A program made the position numbers and the translations under genes. The notes beneath the pieces were generated by a model, which was not told the origin of the DNA, ran no database searches, and worked only from the letters and a program-made list of their open reading frames with translations. A DNA stretch of 64,000 bases. It comes from an uncultured Subdoligranulum sp. (GTDB lineage Bacteria > Bacillota > Clostridia > Oscillospirales > Ruminococcaceae). Numbering within the stretch: the first letter of the stretch is position 1; every line of letters begins with the position of its first letter. The stretch covers positions 5,768 through 69,767 of the forward strand of contig UQZO01000012.1 in the NCBI GenBank assembly GCA_900545545.1, in the 5' to 3' direction. Below are positions 57,908-64,000 of this stretch, in pieces.

Positions 57908-60092
57908 ATTCCGTTTCCTCCTCCGCGCACAAAAGCACACTGTGTGCCGCAAAATCCTGTTTGCAGGGCGGCAGGGTCAGGCCCGCTTCCATCAGTTCGT
58001 CGCCGCCGTAGATTTCCCCGGTGGCGGCATCCCGATACTCCCGGGCAGGGTCCAGGCCGCAGAACTGAAACGCCGCCTGTTCCCCCAGCGGGTCGTAAAG
58101 GGTACGAAAAATCACCGCCAGGCAGCAGCTTTGGTCGGCACTGACCACCGAAGTCATACGGTCCCCCGGGCGGGTCACCGGGTGGCGCCAGAAGGTGCCC
58201 TGCATCAACCAGTTCCGCTGGGCTTTGGCCGTTGCCACCTGGGCGGCAATGGCGGCGCGTTCTTCCGGGGTGCAGCGGGTCAGGTCCAGCTCATACCCCA
58301 GGTTGAAGAGCCGCGCCACCGCAAACCGGGTTTCCAGCGGAGTGGTGCGGCCGGTCTGGTGGTTGGGGGTGATGCTCACATGGGCCCCCAGCACCTCCGG
58401 CGGGTAGAGCAGGCTAAACCCGGCCTGGATATCGGTGCGGTCCCGGGCGTCGGTGTTATCGCTGGTCCAGTTCTGGGCAAAATACGCCAGCATCCCCGCA
58501 TCCAGCCGGGCGCCGCCACTGGAACAGCCTTCAAAGAGAACTTGCGGGTAGCTTTGGGTGATTTCCCGCAGAATTTCATAGAGCCCCAGCACATACCGGT
58601 GGGGTACTTCCCCCTGCCGGTGGGCGGGCAAGGCTGCCGAGGCGGCATCGGTCAGCGGACGGTTCATATCCCATTTGATATAGTCGATCTTGCCGGTGCC
58701 CAGATAGCGGTGCAGCACATCCAGCAGATACCGCCGCACCTCCGCCCGGCTCAAATCCAGCAGATACTCGTGGCGCCCTTCCCGGGGGTCCAGCCCCGGC
58801 ACCTGCAGGATCCAGTCGGGATGGGCGCGGTAGAGATCGCTCTCCCGGCTGACGGCTTCCGGCTCAAACCAGAGGCCGAATTTCAGCCCCAGTCCATGGA
58901 CCAGGTCGGCGGCGGCTTCGATGCCGCCGGGCAGTTTGGCGGTGTTGCAGGTCCAGTCCCCCATGGAGGAGCGGCTGTCGTTGCCTTTGCGGAACCAGCC
59001 ATCGTCCAGCACGAACAGTTCCATGCCCAGTTCTTTGGCCAGGCGGGCCTGGGTTTCGATCTTTTCCAGGCTGACGTCGTAGTACATGCCCTCCCAGGAA
59101 TTGAGCAGAACGGGCCGGGGCACGCCCTGCCACCGGGGCGGCAGCATATGGCGGCGCAGCACAGTATGAAAACTATGGCTCATGCCGTTGAAGCCCTGCC
59201 CGCTGTAGGTCAGCAGGGCTTCGGGGGTCTCAAAGGTTTCGCCGGGGGCCAGCGTCCAGGTGAAGCTCTCGTCCCCCAGGCCCATCTGGGCGCGGACTGC
59301 GCCGAAAGCGTCCTGCTCCACCACAGCGTTGAAGTTGCCGCTGTACACCAGCATACAACTGTAAACAGAACCGGCGGTCTCGGTGGCAGCGGGGTCCAGC
59401 ACCGCCCAGAAAGGCTGATGCCGGGGACTGCTGGAACCGTACCGGCTGCCCACCGCCTGTACGCCCTGGTGCAGGGGTGCACGGCTTTGCTGGGCTTCCC
59501 GGGCATGGCAGCCGTAAAGGGTCAGCAGGTCATAGGAACCGGCGGGCAGTTGCAGGGAAACGCTTTGCAGGCTGGTCAGGCACAGCGGGCGGGTACCGGG
59601 GTTGGTGACCCGCTGCCGCCTGGCGATGACATCCGCATCGGCAAAAATGGTGTAATAGAGGGTCAGGGCCGCGCCGGAAACGGCATCCACGCAATCAACG
59701 GCCAGGGTCTCGCTTTCGCCGGGGGCAGCGAAGGTCACCGGCAGCGTATCGGACCCGGGCTTTTTATCCAGCACACGCCAGCCCTGAAACAACAGTTCCG
59801 ACACCGGCGTCCCTGAAGGGCCCGTTACCGAAAAAGCGGGGCGACGGTAGTCGCCCCGGCCTGCCACAGGGAATTCCCACGGCAGGGCATCAAAGTAGAG
59901 GTGGGTATCACCGTACTCGGTGGTATAGCTGCGCTTGGCGGGCTGGGGCACGCCAGTGCCCCGCCAGCGGCGCAGGGCCGGGCCGAAGTAACGGTGCAGC
60001 AGGTACCGGCCGTCCAGCAGCTGCATCACATAGCTGATGCGACCGTTGGTCAGGTGGACAGTGCCCCGGGATTCATCAAAACAGATACTCAT
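57882..60092 (-). CDS. GH36 alpha-galactosidase
   Basis: A 736-residue enzyme of the bacterial GH36 group I, normally tetrameric. The N-terminal beta-supersandwich (about 1-330) precedes the TIM barrel with nucleophile Asp475 in DYIKWDMNR and acid/base Asp545 in WTSDNTDARDR, and the substrate-binding CSSGGARLDAG. These numbers parallel Geobacillus AgaA/AgaB. No signal peptide. It removes alpha-1,6-galactose from melibiose, raffinose or stachyose inside the cell, leaving sucrose units for the GH32 enzymes. The ATG overlaps the PTS gene stop (ATGA), and the HAD gene overlaps its 3' end. Confidence 0.95.
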   Translation of the reverse strand: MSICFDESRGTVHLTNGRISYVMQLLDGRYLLHRYFGPALRRWRGTGVPQPAKRSYTTEYGDTHLYFDALPWEFPVAGRGDYRRPAFSVTGPSGTPVSELLFQGWRVLDKKPGSDTLPVTFAAPGESETLAVDCVDAVSGAALTLYYTIFADADVIARRQRVTNPGTRPLCLTSLQSVSLQLPAGSYDLLTLYGCHAREAQQSRAPLHQGVQAVGSRYGSSSPRHQPFWAVLDPAATETAGSVYSCMLVYSGNFNAVVEQDAFGAVRAQMGLGDESFTWTLAPGETFETPEALLTYSGQGFNGMSHSFHTVLRRHMLPPRWQGVPRPVLLNSWEGMYYDVSLEKIETQARLAKELGMELFVLDDGWFRKGNDSRSSMGDWTCNTAKLPGGIEAAADLVHGLGLKFGLWFEPEAVSRESDLYRAHPDWILQVPGLDPREGRHEYLLDLSRAEVRRYLLDVLHRYLGTGKIDYIKWDMNRPLTDAASAALPAHRQGEVPHRYVLGLYEILREITQSYPQVLFEGCSSGGARLDAGMLAYFAQNWTSDNTDARDRTDIQAGFSLLYPPEVLGAHVSITPNHQTGRTTPLETRFAVARLFNLGYELDLTRCTPEERAAIAAQVATAKAQRNWLMQGTFWRHPVTRPGDRMTSVVSADQSCCLAVIFRTLYDPLGEQAAFQFCGLDPAREYRDAATGEIYGGDELMEAGLTLPPCKQDFAAHSVLLCAEEETEYGHSTADQ

Positions 60093-61483
60093 GCCTGCTC
60101 CATTTTGTGGTTGAAGCCGAACAGCCAGGTGAGCACAAAAGCCACGGCGAAGGCTACCACGTTGACGAGGATGTACGAAGGCAGCTGCTCATTGAGGTAG
60201 AGCAGGGTGCCGGGAATGCCGGTGATGGACATACCGGTGGCGCGCAGGCCGAAGAGGGAGGCCAGGAAACCGCCCACACCGCCGCCGATCATGGACATGA
60301 CGAAGGGTTTGACAAAGCGCAGGTTGACGCCGAAGACTGCCGGTTCCGTAATGCCCAGCAGGGCAGACAGGCAGGAGGGGTAGGCGATCTGCTTGGTCTT
60401 GGCAGAGGTCGCCTTGATGGCCACCGCCAGCACGGCGCCCGCCTGGGCCACGTTGCCGCAGGTACCGATGGGGTTGAGGTAGTTCCAGCCATCCTGAGCC
60501 AGCATGCTGATCTCCAGGAAGTTAAGAATATGATGGATGCCGAAGATGCCGAGAAGCTGGCCGAAGCTGCCGTAAATCAGGCCGCCGATGCCCAAAGGCA
60601 GGGTGAGCAGGCCTTCCACCACGAAGAGGACGCCGTTTTCCACCGTGTGCAGGATGGGGCCCAGGGCGAACATGGCCAGCAGGATGCCCACCAGCAGAGT
60701 CAGGAAGGGGGTCACGATGAGGTCGATGGCGTCGGGTACATGTTTGCGCAGGAACTTTTCAAACTTGGCAGCCAGCACGCCGGTGGCGAAGGCAGGCAGC
60801 ACCGAGCCCTGATACCCGGAAACGGGGATGAATCCGAAGAAGGTCAGCGGTTCCGCTGCGCCGGAACCCACATCGTAGGCGCTGGGCAGGCTGTTGCTGA
60901 CCAGCATCAGGCCCAGCACAATGCCGATGACCGGGCTGCCGCCGAAGTTCTTGAAGGTAGACCAGCAGACCAAGGCCGGCAGGAAGGAGAAGGCGGTATC
61001 GGTGAGGATCTGGGTGAAGAGCAACAGCTGCTGGGGGATGTCGTCGGGGGTCATGCCGAAGACGCCCAGCACAGCCTCCTGGGTGAGCAAGCCCCGCAGG
61101 CCCATGAACAGACCGGTGGCTACCAGCACCGGAATGATGGGCACGAACACGTCGGAGAACATACGGATGGCCCGCTGGAATCGGTTGCCGGTGACCGGCT
61201 TGGCGGGTTTGTCGTCGATGGCAGCCTCGGGCTGCAGGCCCAGCTCGTTCATGACCGCCTCATAGACGCGGTTGACCAGCCCGGTACCGAAGATGATCTG
61301 GTACTGACCGGCGTTGAAAAAGGAGCCTTTTACCTTGTCCAGGTTCTCCACTTCCTTGACCTGGATCTTTTCCTTGTCGGTGACCACAATGCGCAGCCGC
61401 GTGGCGCAGTGCATCACCGAGACGATGTTTTCCTTGCCGCCGACAAGGGGCAGCAAAGCCTGTGCAATTTCCTTTTCTGTCAT
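60089..61483 (-). CDS. scrA: PTS EIIBC, sucrose/raffinose type, without IIA
   Basis: A 464-residue Glc-family permease. IIB (1 to about 80) has the phosphocysteine in VMHCATRLRI; IIC (about 105-460) has FVPIIPVLVATGLFMGLRG and GITEPAVFGVNLRFVKPF. The closest pattern is ScrA (sucrose EIIBC). There is no IIA domain, unlike the EIIBCA at 52-54 kb, so it needs IIA in trans, either from that protein or from a separate Crr elsewhere. Stop and start overlap the neighbouring alpha-galactosidase and GH32 genes (4 nt each), giving a tightly coupled operon for sucrose and raffinose-family sugars. Confidence 0.92.
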   Translation of the reverse strand: MTEKEIAQALLPLVGGKENIVSVMHCATRLRIVVTDKEKIQVKEVENLDKVKGSFFNAGQYQIIFGTGLVNRVYEAVMNELGLQPEAAIDDKPAKPVTGNRFQRAIRMFSDVFVPIIPVLVATGLFMGLRGLLTQEAVLGVFGMTPDDIPQQLLLFTQILTDTAFSFLPALVCWSTFKNFGGSPVIGIVLGLMLVSNSLPSAYDVGSGAAEPLTFFGFIPVSGYQGSVLPAFATGVLAAKFEKFLRKHVPDAIDLIVTPFLTLLVGILLAMFALGPILHTVENGVLFVVEGLLTLPLGIGGLIYGSFGQLLGIFGIHHILNFLEISMLAQDGWNYLNPIGTCGNVAQAGAVLAVAIKATSAKTKQIAYPSCLSALLGITEPAVFGVNLRFVKPFVMSMIGGGVGGFLASLFGLRATGMSITGIPGTLLYLNEQLPSYILVNVVAFAVAFVLTWLFGFNHKMEQA

Positions 61484-62868
61484 GATTTTTCCTCCTCCTT
61501 GGGGATAAAGCGGTATAAATCTTCCGGCAGCAGGGTGAGATGTGCCGGGGTTTCTGGGGTAAGCCCCGCCGCCAGCAGGGACGGCTGCGGTGCCGTGGGG
61601 CAGAGGCGGGCCGAGAACACCAGCTCGCCATCATTGAGGAACAGTTCCGCACTGGACTGGTCGCACCAGAGTTCCAGGCTGTTCAGGACGGGCAATTCCG
61701 CTTGCCGGGTGTCGGTACCGCTGTCTGTCCAGCGGCGGCGCTGCACCGTGGCGGTACGGGCGGCGGCATCATAGCGGAAGGACCATTCCCCGCCGTGCAG
61801 GGTGAGTTCCAGATCACGGTTCAGTGCCAGTTTTTCCGCCGTGAAGCGGAAGGCCCGCCGGGCCGGACGGTAGAGGCGTCCGTTCCCGGTGGTTTCGCCC
61901 GCCACCGGGGTGCCGGGCAGTTCCCGCAGTTCCCGCACCGGGCGCTGGCAGAGGTGCTGCCCGCGACGGAACAGTTCCCGGGGCATGGTCAGGCAGTGGA
62001 TACGGGGTTCCTCCGCCCCGAAGGCCGTTTCCTCCTCCCCTTCCAGCCGGGACATCCAGCCGAACAGAATTTGGCGGCCATCCGGTGCCCGGAAGGTCTG
62101 GGGTGCGTAAAAGTCAAAGCCCGCATCCAACCGCTGCCAGCCTGTGTCTAGATCGATGGGTCTGGCTGCATCGGGCCATTGGTCCAGCACCATTCCCACC
62201 GAGAAGGAATCCAGCGAGGCATCAGCGGTGTTGTCCCGATGCTGGGGGCAATAGAGCAGTACCGGTGCGCCATCCAGTGCAAACAGATCCGGGCATTCGA
62301 TCATCTGGTATTCTTCCGAAAGCCCGATCACACCGCCGGGTACCCAGTAAACGCCATCCTGTGAGGTGGCCAACTCCACCGCCCCCAGGCCGTTTTGCCG
62401 CTGGGCCCCCAGTACCATGGCGTAGCCCCCCTGGGGGGCGGGCACCACCTTGGGGTCCCGGAAATGCTCGGTGTACCCTGCCGGGGTGGTCAGCAGCGGG
62501 CCCCGCTTGCGGAAATGTCGGCCGTCCTCGCTGACAGCCAGGCACTGGCGGCTGATGCGGCGGCCCTGCTGCTTGACGTTGCCGGTGTAGTACAGGTTGA
62601 GCTGTCCGTCGATTTCCAGGGCACCGCCGGAGTAGACGCCCTGGGCGTCGTAAGGCTGGTCGGGCAGCAGCGCGCTGCCCCTAAACTGCCAGTGTACCAG
62701 GTCCGGCGAGGTGGCAAAGCCCCATGCTTTGCTGGAATGATCCTTGGCCAAGCGGTTCCACTGGAAAAAGGCATAGTAGTTCCCTTTATACCAAATCAAA
62801 CCGTTTGGATCGTTCAAAAGTCCCCAGGGCGGTTCGATATGCCAGCTTTGTTTTTTAGGAATATACAA
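61480..62868 (-). CDS. GH32 beta-fructosidase (sucrose-6-phosphate hydrolase type), copy 3
   Basis: A 462-residue cytoplasmic GH32 enzyme: PPWGLLNDPNG with the nucleophile, FRDPKVV with the transition-state Asp, and MIECPDLF with the acid/base. Strands WGFATSPDLVHW and DFYAPQTFRAPDGRQILFGWM are typical. The start is probably a TTG at 62868, six bases after GAGGGG and directly before the conserved N terminus. The only upstream ATG (62946) lies in the regulatory region shared with the divergent AraC gene and would add 26 atypical residues. First gene of the operon GH32, scrA, alpha-galactosidase, HAD phosphatase. Confidence 0.9.
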   Translation of the reverse strand: MYIPKKQSWHIEPPWGLLNDPNGLIWYKGNYYAFFQWNRLAKDHSSKAWGFATSPDLVHWQFRGSALLPDQPYDAQGVYSGGALEIDGQLNLYYTGNVKQQGRRISRQCLAVSEDGRHFRKRGPLLTTPAGYTEHFRDPKVVPAPQGGYAMVLGAQRQNGLGAVELATSQDGVYWVPGGVIGLSEEYQMIECPDLFALDGAPVLLYCPQHRDNTADASLDSFSVGMVLDQWPDAARPIDLDTGWQRLDAGFDFYAPQTFRAPDGRQILFGWMSRLEGEEETAFGAEEPRIHCLTMPRELFRRGQHLCQRPVRELRELPGTPVAGETTGNGRLYRPARRAFRFTAEKLALNRDLELTLHGGEWSFRYDAAARTATVQRRRWTDSGTDTRQAELPVLNSLELWCDQSSAELFLNDGELVFSARLCPTAPQPSLLAAGLTPETPAHLTLLPEDLYRFIPKEEEKS

Positions 62869-62896
62869 GCGCAGCCCCTCTCTCTTTGCGTGTTTG

Positions 62897-62927
62897 TGTG
62901 GTTTTTCTGTGTCTTTATTAAACCACA
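62897..62927. promoter_or_regulatory. Inverted repeat in the divergent AraC/GH32 control region
   Basis: TGTGGTTT (62897-62904) and AAACCACA (62920-62927) are exact complements 15 bp apart, about 30 bp before the GH32 copy 3 start. A second dyad TTCC-GCCAT-GGAA lies at 62938-62950. Candidate binding sites for the AraC protein. Confidence 0.5.
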
Positions 62928-62966
62928 GCGGCAAGGTTTCCGCCATGGAAATAGCCCAGCAAGATA

Positions 62967-62995
62967 TGGAAAAAACAAACCTTTTGTGCTATACT
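62967..62995 (+). promoter_or_regulatory. Extended -10 promoter of the araC gene
   Basis: TGC-TATACT (hexamer 62990-62995) with a weak -35 TGGAAA (62967-62972) 17 bp upstream. The predicted transcript start falls at about 63002, on the start codon itself. Confidence 0.6.
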
Positions 62996-63001
62996 GGCCT
63001 T

Positions 63002-63823
63002 ATGATCGAATACAAAGAGACCCGACACACCCTGCAGCAGAAACAAATTTCGGATCTTTCGCTGTACAGTGCGGGGTACGAAGCCTGCGCGCCGGGGCAT
63101 CACTATGGCCCGATCTACCGCGCCTACCAGCTGGTTCATTTTATCCTGTCCGGGAAAGGGGTACTGGAAATCGACGGACATACCTTTCAGCTGGGTGCGG
63201 GGGATGCCTTTCTGATTCCTTCCGGCAAAATTGCCTACTATGCCGCTGACAAAACCGATCCCTGGTGTTATACCTGGATCAATTTTCTGGGCATCAACTC
63301 CCAGATGTACACCTACCAGCTCATTGCCTCCTCCCCGGAGCCCTATGTGCTCCACGGGCTGGACACCGAAAAATACCGCGCCCTCATCGGGCAGGTGCTG
63401 GCCCTGGAAGGCACCGCCACCGCCCGGTATTTCAAGGGCAACGGCATTTTGCTGCAGGTATTGGGGGAACTGTTTCAGGACGCCGGGTTCGACGAGCGGT
63501 ACTGGGGCAAAAACTCGGTGGCAGACGAGGCCAAGTTCTACCTGGATGTGAACTACTCGGAAAAGTTAAAATTAAAAGAGGTGGCCCGCAACTTCGGCGT
63601 CCACCCCAACTATCTGACCCGGGTTTTCCACGAAAAATACCACGTCACACCCAAACAGTACCTGCTGAACCTGAAACTGCAAAAGGCCTGTCAGCTGCTG
63701 CGCACCACCGATCTGCCCATTGCCGTCATTGCCGGGTCCATGGGCTTTGATGACGGGATGGCCTTCTCCAAACTGTTCAAAAAGACCTACGGCTGTGCCC
63801 CCAGCGAGTATCGTCATAGATAG
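63002..63823 (+). CDS. AraC family transcriptional regulator of the raffinose/sucrose operon
   Basis: A 273-residue regulator. The N-terminal cupin (about 15-150) binds the inducer: HHYGPIYRAYQLVHFILSGKGVLEIDG and FLIPSGKIAYYAADKTDPWCYTWINFLG, as in MsmR/RafR-type regulators. The C-terminal pair of helix-turn-helices (about 175-270) reads LKLKEVARNFGVHPNYLTRVFHEKYHVTPKQYLLNLKLQKACQLL and IAGSMGFDDGMAFSKLFKKTYGCAPSEY. The ATG at 63002 lacks a ribosome binding site and coincides with the predicted transcript start, suggesting a leaderless mRNA. ATG 62945, behind AAGG, is the alternative. It probably activates the divergent operon in response to raffinose, melibiose or sucrose. Confidence 0.9.
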   Translation: MIEYKETRHTLQQKQISDLSLYSAGYEACAPGHHYGPIYRAYQLVHFILSGKGVLEIDGHTFQLGAGDAFLIPSGKIAYYAADKTDPWCYTWINFLGINSQMYTYQLIASSPEPYVLHGLDTEKYRALIGQVLALEGTATARYFKGNGILLQVLGELFQDAGFDERYWGKNSVADEAKFYLDVNYSEKLKLKEVARNFGVHPNYLTRVFHEKYHVTPKQYLLNLKLQKACQLLRTTDLPIAVIAGSMGFDDGMAFSKLFKKTYGCAPSEYRHR

Positions 63824-63856
63824 TTTTCAGCATGAATATCATTAGAAGACGTCTTA

Positions 63857-64000
63857 TCAGCTACAGACATTTTGGAACAGTTCTACATTCTCACACGTTA
63901 TTGAAAGTCTAAACGCCTGATTTGACAGTCCTCCAAAAACTATGATAACGCCGAAGGTGTGGATGCCATAGCAGAGCAACGAAGCGATAAGCCCTTCCAG
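63857..64000 (-). CDS. Partial ORF of unknown function at the right edge
   Basis: The minus strand is open from the window edge to a stop at 63857, encoding about 47 residues (ending QNVCS) with a hydrophobic stretch LCYGIHTFGVIIVFGGL. I do not recognise it. Base composition here is clearly lower in GC than in the rest of the window, so this may be the end of a transferred gene, or non-coding sequence. Confidence 0.3.
   Translation of the reverse strand: MEGLIASLLCYGIHTFGVIIVFGGLSNQAFRLSITCENVELFQNVCS

Overview
The window is a GC-rich, gene-dense chromosomal segment. It suggests a commensal Clostridia of the Oscillospiraceae/Ruminococcaceae (Gemmiger, Subdoligranulum or Faecalibacterium-like). 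That assignment is inference from these features: AGGAGG-type ribosome binding sites with occasional GTG/TTG starts, sigma-A promoters spaced 17 bp, short intrinsic terminators, CpoA/Laf-type glycolipid glycosyltransferases, a sortase-type cell-wall anchor, and fermentative sugar genes. No rRNA, tRNA, CRISPR array or intact insertion sequence was recognised.

Layout: 1-7.3 kb holds the 3' end of a sugar kinase, tspO, a structured rod-like intergenic element, ccdA-tlpA, a DUF1835 gene with a GNAT gene, and a three-gene glycolipid glycosyltransferase operon. 7.3-13.6 kb (minus strand) is the complete F-type ATP synthase operon atpB-E-F-(HA)-G-D-C. In it, delta and alpha are one continuous ORF and gamma has an acidic C-terminal tail. 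13.7-16.7 kb holds a CitA/CitB-type two-component system and a GtrA-like protein. 16.7-22.9 kb is one 2046-residue cell-surface protein. 23.1-25 kb is an ECF sigma / anti-sigma / membrane protein operon. 25.1-29.7 kb holds an SLC13/ArsB-like transporter and a TetR-controlled redox pair. 30-34.5 kb holds a MATE exporter and a 2-hydroxyacyl-CoA dehydratase/double-cubane-type pair in which a dehydratase-like subunit is fused to its ATP-dependent activator. 34.5-40.3 kb holds an acetyltransferase, fructokinase, a P-type ATPase behind a yybP-ykoY (Mn2+) riboswitch, and a CPBP protease. 40.5-45.3 kb is a two-component system with its ABC transporter. 45.4-49.8 kb is a more disturbed stretch with a chloramphenicol acetyltransferase homologue, two back-to-back gene remnants, and a PadR-controlled flavodoxin-like oxidoreductase.

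49.9-63.8 kb is a beta-fructoside/alpha-galactoside utilisation island. A LacI repressor controls a PTS EIIBCA, a PhnP-like hydrolase and a GH32 enzyme. A second set is divergent from an AraC regulator: GH32, PTS EIIBC, GH36 alpha-galactosidase and HAD phosphatase. A third GH32 gene has its own promoter. Together with the fructokinase at 35.5 kb, these genes would import and phosphorylate sucrose, fructo-oligosaccharides and raffinose-type sugars, split them in the cytoplasm, and feed fructose and glucose-6-phosphate into glycolysis. The second PTS has no IIA domain and probably borrows one.

The most unusual observations are the delta-alpha ATP synthase fusion with the gamma tail, the dehydratase-activator fusion with a strong internal ribosome binding site, a 6S-like or MITE-like rod element, a zinc ribbon next to a cell-wall anchor, and a PhnP-like phosphodiesterase inside a sucrose operon.
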